From: Cytophagales bacterium
GTDB taxonomy: Bacteria > Bacteroidota > Bacteroidia > Cytophagales > Cyclobacteriaceae
DNA: 33,426 bases
NCBI GenBank assembly: GCA_003500135.1
Contig: DNTA01000223.1
Span: forward strand, 1 to 33,426
Reading direction: 5' to 3'
The translations under genes were made by a program, and so were the position numbers. How positions within the stretch are numbered: the stretch's first letter is position 1; every line of letters starts with the position of its first letter. Of this stretch, positions 8,088 through 15,664 are shown piece by piece. The notes beneath the pieces are model-generated. The model ran no database searches. It saw only the letters and a program-made list of their open reading frames with translations, and had not been told where the DNA came from.

Positions 8088-8902
8088 AAAAGCAATTTGA
8101 AGAACACCATATAGTAGAATACCTGTACGGCGAAATGTCTCCGGCAGATAAAAAGGATTTTGAGGAGGCCATGACCCAAAATCCGGAATTGGAAAATGAG
8201 GTAAAAGCGATACAACAGGTCCGGGAAACCATTGGTGAAATGCCGGAGAAAGAGGTGGTGCCACCGGAAATACCTTATGCCCGTTTGGCCTTTAAAGATC
8301 AAAAGGCAACCCAAGGCTGGATAAAGCCTCTCCTGGCAGTGGCAGCTTCCATAGCCTTATTGCTGGTGGCCGGTATGTATGCTGAAATACATGTGCGCAT
8401 AAACGATGCAGGTTGGTATGTGGGGTTTGGCAATCCGGCACCCAATGATTATGTGGCCAAAAGTGAAGTTGAGAATATCGTTAAAGAGGCCCTTCAAAAA
8501 CAGCAGGCCAGTTTTTCACAGCAACTGACACAGACACGAGACTCGGTGCAAAGGATTTACGCTGCATTAGGGTCGTATGAAGGAGTAAACGCGGGTTCGA
8601 TCAACCGTGAAATACCGGCGAAAGCGGTGAGTGAAAATGAATTGCGCCAACAAATGGCGAGTATGCAAAGCACCAATCGGGAGTTGTTGCAAAATTACCT
8701 TTCCGCAGTCAATGATCAGCAGCAGGCTTATTTGCAGGATGCCCTGACCCAGTTTTCGGACTATCTGCAGCAGCAACGCGAAGAAGATCTATTGATGATA
8801 CAACGCAACCTGATCGACCTGAAGGCCTATCAGGACGCACAAAAACAGGAAACAAACCAGGTGTTGGCCGATATAATGCAAACGGTCAACCGGCAGGAAT
8901 AA
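8084..8902 (+). CDS. Membrane anti-sigma factor
   Basis: This 272-residue single-pass membrane protein has a cytoplasmic N-terminus (residues 1-75, HHIVEYLYGEMSPADKKDFEEAM) of the kind seen in Bacteroidota anti-sigma factors. One transmembrane helix spans residues 81-100 (PLLAVAASIALLLVAG), and a long Gln-rich periplasmic part (about 145-272) looks helical and coiled-coil. It overlaps the sigma gene by four bases and is preceded by AAGGAAGAGG, a good ribosome site for this phylum. The expected role is to hold the sigma factor inactive at the membrane until a signal arrives. No zinc-binding HxxxCxxC motif is present, so it is not a classical ZAS protein. The function is inferred from topology and gene pairing. 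Confidence 0.85.
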   Translation: MKKQFEEHHIVEYLYGEMSPADKKDFEEAMTQNPELENEVKAIQQVRETIGEMPEKEVVPPEIPYARLAFKDQKATQGWIKPLLAVAASIALLLVAGMYAEIHVRINDAGWYVGFGNPAPNDYVAKSEVENIVKEALQKQQASFSQQLTQTRDSVQRIYAALGSYEGVNAGSINREIPAKAVSENELRQQMASMQSTNRELLQNYLSAVNDQQQAYLQDALTQFSDYLQQQREEDLLMIQRNLIDLKAYQDAQKQETNQVLADIMQTVNRQE

Positions 8903-8930
8903 ATTAAGGAAAACAAAAAACAGAAATACA

Positions 8931-10178
8931 ATGAAAGCAATTGTAATGACCACAATAATCGGTCTGTTCGCAGCACCAGTATGGGCACAAATTGACGAGG
9001 GGCGCATGGAGCGCGACCTCGAAATATCCAAGAATATTCTTTCGACACTGTTAAAGGAGGAAGATGTAGGAATGATCAGCCGAAGAAGCATTAAAGCCAA
9101 TTATATCGATGGATATGGCGTGATCTTCAAACTGCCCGGAAGTATCATGAGCTATGATTTTATGATCAATGCCCCCCGGGTTGGAACGGTAAGTAGCAAC
9201 CGTTTCGAATTTAAAGATGGCAACAAAGTCATCATTATGGGCGATGATGAAGAATCCGAAGCGCTCAAGAAAAGGATCGAGGAAGAAATCGATCGTGATT
9301 ATGATGTAGATGTCGTGATAGATGAAAAATATGAAGTAGAAATTGATGAGGAAAATGACGGCAAGGACGTAAAAGAAACGAGGGTAACCGTACATTCCGA
9401 CAGGTCACAAAAGGGAAATAAAGATTCGGAAGCCTTACAAAATGCCCTGGTCACTTTCCTGGCAGATTATGCCGACCTGATCGGGCAGCTTAAACCCGAT
9501 GATAAGATCACCGTGAAACAGGAGTCGGGGGAGGCGTCTTTTGTGTTTATTTGGAAAGATGACGAAGGAAATACCTCGGAAGAAAAAAATAATGGAGGCC
9601 TGTCTGTAACGGCTTCAAAAAAGGATATCAGTGATTTCCGATCGGGCAAAATAGACCGGAATACCTTTGAGGAGAGAGTGGAAATAGAAATGGACAAGCC
9701 AAAAGAAAAGATTGCCGAGCTCGATATTTTCGCTTCTACTTTCAGGCAGTTTTTTAGTCCGAGGTTTAGCAAAACTTACTTTACCAACCGAACCCCGGAT
9801 TATGAACGCATAGAAGGGGTAGGGGTGATTTACGAGGCGCCCACCTACTCGTCTTACAAAGAAGATGAATTGTACTATCTACCGGCTTTGGGCGATGACC
9901 GTTTCAATGACGAAGAAAGGAAAGAAAAGGTGGAATCGTTGTATCCGCAATTCCAACAAGACCTGAAAGCATTCATAGTGGATTACGGGCGCACCATTCG
10001 CGGCCTTAAGGACGAAGAAAAACTGATCATGAAGATCAAAATGACCCGTTGCAATGCCTGTAACATACCGAAGTACCTTGAAGCCAGCGTTCCCATTTCG
10101 GTATTGATGAAATACGACCAGCAAAAAATATCGAGGGATATGGCCATGAACCAGGTGAGGTTGAAAGAGATTAATTAG
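8931..10178 (+). CDS. Secreted acidic two-repeat protein, third gene of the sigma/anti-sigma module
   Basis: A signal peptide (residues 1-19, ending PVWA before Gln-20) leads a 395-residue mature protein of no recognised family. It seems to be built of two divergent repeats. Repeat 1 (about 27-250) has YIDGYGVIFKLPG, FLADYADLIGQLKPDDKI and DFRSGKIDRNTFEERV; repeat 2 (about 258-410) has RIEGVGVIYEAP, FIVDYGRTIRGLKDEEKL and KYDQQKISRDMAMNQV in the same order. Repeat 1 carries an extra, strongly acidic linker (about 100-165); repeat 2 has a CNAC pair (374-377). It lies 28 nt behind the anti-sigma gene and is probably co-transcribed, so it is a candidate signal sensor or target of this sigma system. 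A degraded second copy of its 3' end lies at 13227-13535. Confidence 0.85.
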   Translation: MKAIVMTTIIGLFAAPVWAQIDEGRMERDLEISKNILSTLLKEEDVGMISRRSIKANYIDGYGVIFKLPGSIMSYDFMINAPRVGTVSSNRFEFKDGNKVIIMGDDEESEALKKRIEEEIDRDYDVDVVIDEKYEVEIDEENDGKDVKETRVTVHSDRSQKGNKDSEALQNALVTFLADYADLIGQLKPDDKITVKQESGEASFVFIWKDDEGNTSEEKNNGGLSVTASKKDISDFRSGKIDRNTFEERVEIEMDKPKEKIAELDIFASTFRQFFSPRFSKTYFTNRTPDYERIEGVGVIYEAPTYSSYKEDELYYLPALGDDRFNDEERKEKVESLYPQFQQDLKAFIVDYGRTIRGLKDEEKLIMKIKMTRCNACNIPKYLEASVPISVLMKYDQQKISRDMAMNQVRLKEIN

Positions 10179-10425
10179 TTAGATTGATTTGAAGAACACT
10201 AATCACCGGAAATTCAAGGTATTTCCCGCTCCTCAAACTCACAATCCAGACAGTACCGCAGGGATGCCAGGTTCTGACGATCGCGGTCCAACACCGACGT
10301 AATTGCCTATTGGTTAGGGGCTTTCAGGCAGTTACTTCGTTATTCATAATTTATTTTGATTAAAGCAAATAAATCTTTTTTCTGTAATTACAGAATAGTT
10401 ATGTAGGATACAATTGTTGGATTAT

Positions 10426-12555
10426 TTAATTATTCAGTTGATTTACAGGTAGTTGTACCGTTACTTTAGTTCCGTTATTGACCTGACTTTCAATCTGGAC
10501 GGTTCCATTCATGGCTTCTACATGGGTTTTGATCAAGTACAAGCCCAATCCTTTTCCTGGTTTATCTATATTGAAGCGCTGGAAAGGGACAAAAAGTTTT
10601 GAATCCAGTTTCTTTTGGTCAAAGCCCATTCCATTATCTTTGACAATAATGCAATGCTCTTCTTCTTTAGCCCTTAACTGGATATCAATCCATGGTTTCC
10701 TGATTGGGGATTGATATTTAATGGAGTTAGAAATAATATTCGTTAAAATATTATCCAGATATGGCTTAATCGTTGTGATGCGGTCAGTATTGCTATTGAT
10801 CTTCCATTTGATATGTTGGGTTTGTTTGGAGATGAGCCGTTCAATTATGTTTTTCACAAAAGGTTTGAATTCAATTTCTTCCTTCGGGATTTCTGATATC
10901 TTTTGCGCCTCGATGATTTTACCCATATCTTTAATGACTCCATCCAGGTCAGATGCCGCATTTGCGAGTTCCCCAATGATATGGATATTATCCCTGGAGG
11001 TACTTTTCTTATCAAATAAAGATGTAAGGCCCAGAATTCTTGCCACTGGTGCACGTAAATTATGAGCGGCAATATAGCTGAACTGTTCTAGCTGGAGGTA
11101 TTGTTTATTTAAAGATTGGATTGATTTAGAAAGCGCTGCGGTTCGATAGGCAACTTCTGTTTCCAGTCTTTTATTGTGTTTTGCAATGATTTCCCTGCTT
11201 TCATAAAGCTCTTTATTTTGATTTTGCAGTAGTTTCGTTTGATCTCGAATCTTCTGCTGCTTAATATGGAGTTCCTGGTTTCGGTCTGAGATAATTTTGG
11301 TTCGTTGTGCTACCGTTTCTTCCAGGACTTTATTCTGGTTTTCAACGATTTCTAGATTTCTTTGCTGGATTTGGATTTTTTCTTCCTTCAGGGCGTTGTA
11401 GCGGTTTCCTATGATTAGCGAAAAAACTATGAGCTGCCAGCAAATGCTTAACTCAACGGAGTGGGTTTCAATAAATTCGTTGAAAAAATGACCACTAACC
11501 ATAAACATATAAAGAATTCCGGTTATTAGCATCGGAAGCCAGGCAACTAAAGAAGAAGTCCCCAGACTGGATTTTTTAAAGATTAAGTAAAGGATACAAT
11601 AAAGGATATAACCCAATACCAGTATACTCATTAAATAATATACGATCGCGCTGTTGGGGAAAATTTCCAAAACGAAAAGGATACATAAGAAGAATACCGG
11701 ATAAGATAATTTTAGCATCCATTTATTCCATTGCCTAACCTCAAACAGGTTAATAATAAAAAGCAAAAGGCATGTAAAAAAAATCCCAACAGGCCAGTGT
11801 GAATTTCTCCAGAGTGCATCTTTGAGAAATCCATTACCATATCCTGTTCTGTAGATTACAAAAATTAAAGCGGATAGGATATATACGATATAGTAAAAGT
11901 ACACCTTGTCGCGAATGGTAATCAGGAGCATTGCATTGTAGAGTAACATTGCCAGAATAATGCCAATGGCTCCAATAGAGAGTACCATCGAGTATTGATA
12001 GGTTTGGATGAAGGTGCGGTACGTTCCAATTTTTAATGGAACCCAAAAGGGTGTACTGATATTGTCATTTTTAATTTTTCCGTATATAGTAGTGGGGCCG
12101 GAGGCGTCGGGTAGTTGTATTAGATATCTAAGGGTTGAATTGTTCAGAGCTGTGGCTAATTCAGCATGCCCCGTTTTTTCCAAAAGTATAAGGCCGCCTT
12201 GTTGGTGCGGTACATAGAAAATTTCAATGTGGTCTAGCCATCGGTTATTGAGCCAAAGAAACAATTTTTCATCAATGAAACTAGTGTAGGTAAATCGAAA
12301 CCAAACATTTTCATATTTACCATTAAATTTAGGCACACCAGTATATGCCCTAAAGCGTTGATCGAATTCCTTTATATTCTCCGGGGTGGCATTATTTGAA
12401 CTATCCACCCAAAACTGAACCGATTGGTTGAGGTCCTTAAGCTTGTGCTTGGAAGTTAATTTCACGGCGTCGGGTTGGGTAGTAATGCCATGTCCCCAAA
12501 CCAAAAAAAATCCGTGGCTCCAAATCAAAAATAATAATACTATATTACCCATCAT
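10426..12555 (-). CDS. 7TM-DISM sensor histidine kinase (orphan)
   Basis: A signal peptide (MMGNIVLLFLIW..) is followed by an extracytoplasmic 7TMR-DISMED2-like sensing domain (about residues 35-180) with the typical FRFTYTSF and LFLWLNNRWLDHIEIFY stretches. Seven membrane helices (about 185-395) and a long coiled coil (about 395-485) come next. The HisKA dimerisation domain has its phosphoacceptor His at about 498 (SYIAAHNLRAPVARI). The HATPase domain has an N-box (NILTNIISNSIKY), G1 box (VKDNGMGFD) and G2 box (GKGLGLYLIKTH). The TTG at 12564 opens the frame, but the ATG at 12555 is preferred. No response regulator is adjacent. It sits antisense between the two copies of the secreted acidic protein gene. 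Ligand unknown; such sensing domains often bind carbohydrates. Confidence 0.9.
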   Translation of the reverse strand: MMGNIVLLFLIWSHGFFLVWGHGITTQPDAVKLTSKHKLKDLNQSVQFWVDSSNNATPENIKEFDQRFRAYTGVPKFNGKYENVWFRFTYTSFIDEKLFLWLNNRWLDHIEIFYVPHQQGGLILLEKTGHAELATALNNSTLRYLIQLPDASGPTTIYGKIKNDNISTPFWVPLKIGTYRTFIQTYQYSMVLSIGAIGIILAMLLYNAMLLITIRDKVYFYYIVYILSALIFVIYRTGYGNGFLKDALWRNSHWPVGIFFTCLLLFIINLFEVRQWNKWMLKLSYPVFFLCILFVLEIFPNSAIVYYLMSILVLGYILYCILYLIFKKSSLGTSSLVAWLPMLITGILYMFMVSGHFFNEFIETHSVELSICWQLIVFSLIIGNRYNALKEEKIQIQQRNLEIVENQNKVLEETVAQRTKIISDRNQELHIKQQKIRDQTKLLQNQNKELYESREIIAKHNKRLETEVAYRTAALSKSIQSLNKQYLQLEQFSYIAAHNLRAPVARILGLTSLFDKKSTSRDNIHIIGELANAASDLDGVIKDMGKIIEAQKISEIPKEEIEFKPFVKNIIERLISKQTQHIKWKINSNTDRITTIKPYLDNILTNIISNSIKYQSPIRKPWIDIQLRAKEEEHCIIVKDNGMGFDQKKLDSKLFVPFQRFNIDKPGKGLGLYLIKTHVEAMNGTVQIESQVNNGTKVTVQLPVNQLNN

Positions 12556-12708
12556 TAATTTCAATCACATCGTATAATCAAAAGTACGATTTCTCATTGG
12601 TATTTGGTGTGTGATGTAATATATTGTATTGTTAAGTCTAAATCAAGTTTTCTAAGACTTGTTGATAAGTGCCGGCATCGTCCGATATCCGATTGATTTT
12701 CTTTGCGC

Positions 12709-12951
12709 TTATTGCTTTCTTTTTTCGTAGGCGCTTTCATTTGCGGCTGGTAATATTTTTTCTGGTCTTGACAGATAAGCCCCAATATTTTTAATGTAAT
12801 AGAGCCCCGCCATTACCTTTATGTTATGGGGGTTCTCAATGATGTCTTTTTTCATAGTACTACTGTTGGACCTAAAGCTATATTCATAGAAGTAATCTTG
12901 TAGGTCTGTCACGTATTGGTACACAGCCCTTAGCCATTCTTTCAGGTTCAT
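12709..12951 (-). CDS. Small hypothetical protein
   Basis: This 80-residue frame starts at the ATG at 12951 (a GTG at 12966 would add five residues). It begins MNLKEWLRAVYQYVTDLQDY, is rich in aromatic and charged residues, and looks mostly helical. No signal peptide, membrane helix or known domain is recognised. It lies between the histidine kinase start and the degraded paralog of the secreted acidic protein, in a stretch with other broken genes, so it could be the tail or fragment of a lost mobile or accessory gene. Codon choice looks coding-like, but support is weak. Confidence 0.35.
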   Translation of the reverse strand: MNLKEWLRAVYQYVTDLQDYFYEYSFRSNSSTMKKDIIENPHNIKVMAGLYYIKNIGAYLSRPEKILPAANESAYEKRKQ

Positions 12952-13226
12952 GGCAACCCGGCGCACCTCGTGAAAGTTGCTTCCAACATTACCAGAAGGC
13001 TCTCGTTGTTATTACCCCAAGTTGTCCTTCAAGGGTTTGTCACCCGTCCATTGGGCTGTTTTGACTTTCGGCCCAGAAAAAATACGTCCTCTCATTAACT
13101 CCCCGGGTTCATTGGCGCTTGCCACGGGTGTTGCCTTTTCGCAAGGTCGTGTGACGCCTTTTGGTTTCTTTTAATGGCTACAGACACAAGCTGTTTCCGG
13201 GCGTTTTTACTACTTTGCGTTCTTTC
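12952..13226. other. Unassigned DNA joining the orphan ORF to the paralog remnant
   Basis: This stretch is locally more G/C-rich than its surroundings. The open frames in it (for example 12977-13174 on plus, and the part of a minus frame up to 13481) have no recognisable protein character. Homology to the secreted acidic gene ends near 13227. It may be remnant coding DNA or a foreign insertion; no inverted-repeat ends or target duplication could be found by eye. Confidence 0.4.
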
Positions 13227-13535
13227 AGCAAAACTTATTTCACTAATCGAACACCCGACTATGAACGCATAGAAGGCGTAGGGGTGATTTACTAGGCGCC
13301 CACCAACTCGTCTTACAAAGAAGATGAATTGTACTATCTGCCGGCTTTGGGCGATGACCGCTTCAATGACGAAGAAAAACTGATCATGAAGACCAAAATG
13401 ACCCGTTGCAATGCCTGTAACATACCGAAATACCTCGAAGCCAGCGTTCCCATTTCGGTATTGATGAAATACGACCAGCAAAAAATATCGAGGGATAAGG
13501 CTATGGAAGGGGTAGTGTTAAAGGAGATGGAATAG
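13227..13535 (+). pseudogene. Degraded 3' remnant of a second copy of the secreted acidic protein gene
   Basis: This stretch aligns without other gaps to 9768-10178, except for a 102-nt (34-codon) deletion. The deletion is flanked in the intact gene by two copies of GACGAAGAAA (9909-9918 and 10011-10020), and one copy remains here (13368-13377). A hand count gives 29 mismatches over 309 nt. Upstream of the deletion, 10 of 12 differences are synonymous third-base changes; the other two are a Tyr-to-Asn change and GAG to TAG at 13293-13295. This pattern suggests a once-functional paralog that later decayed. The signal peptide, repeat 1 and linker are missing, and the deletion removes the conserved FIVDY segment of repeat 2. 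Confidence 0.9.
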
Positions 13536-13654
13536 TTAGGTTGATCAACATATGTTACATGAAATTGCACCTTACCTAAGGATTCCTGAGAAAGGTCTCT
13601 TTATGTTAATTAGTAGCCGTTTGAAATGACTATCTGTACTAGTTTTAATTGCCA

Positions 13655-13662
13655 TAATTTTG
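13655..13662 (+). promoter_or_regulatory. -7-like element before the HAD gene
   Basis: TAATTTTG matches the Bacteroidota -7 consensus TAnnTTTG exactly, about 50 nt before the HAD hydrolase start. No TTTG at the normal -33 spacing was found, so support is limited. Confidence 0.25.
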
Positions 13663-13711
13663 TAGAAATTAAATTGATGGTTTTGAAAATTTTGATGTTT
13701 TCGCTTTTTTG

Positions 13712-14353
13712 ATGGTAATAATGCTCATTTTAGATCTCGACAATACGATATATAACACCTCAACCATCAATCGCACAGTCTTCAGTCCTGTAATTGAGGT
13801 ATTGAAAAAATACTACGGGAACAAATATAACGAGACTAAAGTCACTGAAGTTATTAGCGACTTTTGGACTAAACCGATAGACGTAGTATTAAAAACTCAT
13901 TGTCCTCCGAAAAGCGTGGAAAACACAATATTTAAATGCCTTGAAAATATCCGTTCTGACGATCTAAAAATCAACCCTTATCCCGATTATGCTTATCTTA
14001 AAGGTATTCTACAACCCAAAGTATTGGTAACCTCAGGTTATGAAAGTTTCCAAAACGCAAAAATTATTGCATTGGGAATTGAAAAGGATTTTGTGGATGT
14101 CATTATCGATGATCCGAGAGCTTCTAACAGGCTATTTAAGTCGGGCATATTTGAAAAGATAATTGATACATATAATAAGATGCCAGAAGAATTTTGGATA
14201 ATTGGTGATAATCCTGATTCCGAAATTCTTGCTGGTAGTAAATTAGGCATGAAAACGATTCAAAGAAAAACCAGGGAGTGCGAAGTTTCCATGCAAGCAG
14301 ATTATGTTATTGAATCTTTTGTTGAGTTGGAAAGAATAATTGATAAAGAGTAG
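13712..14353 (+). CDS. HAD-superfamily hydrolase (phosphatase-like)
   Basis: The protein has about 213 residues. HAD motif I is DLDNTIYNT (nucleophile Asp and general acid Asp near the N-terminus), motif II is VTSG, motif III is a Lys in the FKSGIFEKII region, and motif IV is IGDNPDSEILAG, where the acidic residues bind Mg2+. A helical cap follows motif I. This is the pyrimidine nucleotidase/haloacid dehalogenase-like layout for small phosphorylated metabolites; the substrate cannot be told. The TTG at 13709 is in frame, but the ATG at 13712 (or 13721, directly before the motif I strand) is more likely. It is isolated: upstream is the decayed paralog, and downstream lies non-coding DNA and a broken stress gene. 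Confidence 0.85.
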   Translation: MVIMLILDLDNTIYNTSTINRTVFSPVIEVLKKYYGNKYNETKVTEVISDFWTKPIDVVLKTHCPPKSVENTIFKCLENIRSDDLKINPYPDYAYLKGILQPKVLVTSGYESFQNAKIIALGIEKDFVDVIIDDPRASNRLFKSGIFEKIIDTYNKMPEEFWIIGDNPDSEILAGSKLGMKTIQRKTRECEVSMQADYVIESFVELERIIDKE

Positions 14354-14715
14354 AATCCTAATCTACCGCAAGTTTAGCACAGCGTAACTTGTGGCTATTT
14401 ATCTTTCAAGCTTACGGCTTGTGTTACTGAAATATTGAAATAACCCCACCCGATCAGGCGTCTCCCTAGGGTAGTCTGATCATTACATTGCCATAGCCAA
14501 CCCAGAATTCCACAGTTCACTCTTTTTCCGATAATATCGCCCGCTGCGACCCAAAATGGAGGAGAACGTCCGCTCGGAGAGGATGGGGCAAGATAGGCAA
14601 AACATATTTCCAAAAACTTCATGAGCCTCCATCTGTTTTCTTTTCATCATCAGGCACAGGGCTGATGCCCTAATCAAAGTAGGTTGCAGGAACGAAGATC
14701 AATACCAGGCGATTA
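14354..14715. other. Intergenic stretch without a convincing gene
   Basis: Besides the hairpin at 14366-14394 it contains small stem-loops (CAAGC/GCTTG near 14413-14423 and GGGC-TGAT-GCCC at 14659-14670) and minus-strand open frames with no recognised protein character. It may contain debris of older genes. The start codon expected for the universal stress protein that follows is missing from its right edge. Confidence 0.4.
14366..14394. repeat. REP-like inverted repeat
   Basis: CCGCAAGTT and AACTTGTGG (8 of 9 pairs plus one G-U) flank an 11-base loop, 12 nt behind the HAD stop codon. There is no U-tract, so it is a poor intrinsic terminator; it looks more like a dispersed palindromic (REP-type) unit. 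Only one copy was noticed in the window. Confidence 0.4.
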
Positions 14716-15135
14716 TTGTTGCCAACGGAATTTTCAAAGTATTCCAAAAAGGCGGCAGAACAGGTGAATCGATTAAAAAGCACTATTCCGTTAGAAATAA
14801 CTGTTTTTTACGTGTTTCATGTATCACCAACTTATTTTCCCTTTATTTCCGAATTGAGTGAAGACATCATCGAAAAAGAGAGGAAGCACGCTCAAAAGGA
14901 AATGAAGCATTTTTGCAAAAAGTAATTCCCCGATCGCGAGGTGCTACAAAAAGTGATATATGCCGGAGATTGCACTACTGCCAAACTGATATACGACTAT
15001 GCCATTACCAACCGGATCGACCTGATTGTGATGGGAGCTAAAGGCAAAACCGATGACGATGAAATACTGATCGGCTCAGTGGCAGAAAAGCTGATCCAGA
15101 CTGATAAAAATATTCCTGTTCTATTGGTCAGGTAG
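14716..15135 (+). pseudogene. Universal stress protein (UspA family), disrupted
   Basis: The frame reads LLPTEFSKYSKKAAEQVNRL, the N-terminal nucleotide-binding strand and helix of UspA-type proteins. It then continues, after an in-frame TAA (14923-14925), with LIYDYAITNRIDLIVMGAKG and LIGSVAEKLIQ..IPVLLVR, the family's C-terminal ATP-binding motif (GxxG-9x-G(S/T)) and final strand. Both halves are in the same frame, so one nonsense codon splits a gene of about 145 residues. Upstream, the frame runs into a TAG before any ATG, so the start is also lost or altered. A restart at 14941 could give only the 64-residue C-terminal half. It ends one base before the convergent RES toxin gene. Intact proteins of this family are cytoplasmic stress-resistance factors. 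Confidence 0.8.
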
Positions 15136-15136
15136 T

Positions 15137-15664
15137 TTATTGGTTTACTTTTCTTAAATGCTGGATTATCTTTTTGGTTTGTGAAGCTTTGCCATCAGGT
15201 TGGCCCTTCAGTGAGATGGCCATCCTTGGATCAAAATCGTAAATAAACGGCCTCTGTGCTATCCATCGATCATCAAAGTATTCTGGATTAATGAGCACAT
15301 TCATCTCGGTAGGAGTTAAAGTGGAGGGCGCCAACATGGCTGCATAATTCGATCCCATCCATTTCATGCTTATTTTATGGCAACTGGGGTGCATGGGCTC
15401 CTTATTCCAGTTTTTTGATAGCCGGGCCCCTTTGACATCACTGTATGAAATGATTTCCTTATCAGGAATATCCACCACCTGTACGTATCGATTGCGTGGA
15501 AGAACTGTGGCATTGACAATCATTTCCGCTGCTGACAGTATGGTAGCTTGCGAGGCATATAAAATGGGGACTGGTTTATGATGCCATCTTCCCAGTACCC
15601 TGGTACCACCTATTCCGTCATAGCTGTCTTTGTACTGTTTTTTGGTAATGCGGTATATTTTCAT
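15137..15664 (-). CDS. RES-domain toxin of a RES-Xre toxin-antitoxin pair
   Basis: This 175-residue protein starts MKIYRITKK and contains GRWHHKPVPILYAS, AAEMIV and APSTLTPTEMNVLINP. The Arg, Glu and Ser in these blocks are the residues that give the RES domain its name, and the ending NP..FDDRW is typical. RES toxins studied in other bacteria degrade NAD+, with an ADP-ribosyltransferase-like fold, and stop growth. It overlaps the antitoxin by four bases (ATGA), so the two are coupled in the usual antitoxin-first order. Length and motifs look complete, so activity is plausible. It converges on the broken universal stress gene. Confidence 0.9.
   Translation of the reverse strand: MKIYRITKKQYKDSYDGIGGTRVLGRWHHKPVPILYASQATILSAAEMIVNATVLPRNRYVQVVDIPDKEIISYSDVKGARLSKNWNKEPMHPSCHKISMKWMGSNYAAMLAPSTLTPTEMNVLINPEYFDDRWIAQRPFIYDFDPRMAISLKGQPDGKASQTKKIIQHLRKVNQ

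Noticed and set aside
10321..10333. CTTTCAGGCAGTT, also found at 9739-9751 inside the secreted acidic gene, as a possible repeat boundary
   Set aside because: The match stops after 13 nt on both sides and there is no further homology, so chance is a good explanation.
12952..13226. Possible template repeat of a diversity-generating retroelement, because one minus-strand frame reads FWAESQNSPMD-like residues
   Set aside because: No reverse transcriptase, no accessory Avd-like protein that could be recognised and no matching variable repeat were found in the window.
13095..13481. 128-codon minus-strand ORF
   Set aside because: Its upstream half is the antisense shadow of the paralog remnant (the same shadow is seen opposite the intact gene), so it is not a gene.
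14395..14677. Two overlapping minus-strand ORFs of 64-75 codons in the gap before the stress gene
   Set aside because: Their translations show no family features, they overlap each other in different frames, and the start contexts are poor; they are more likely chance frames or old debris.
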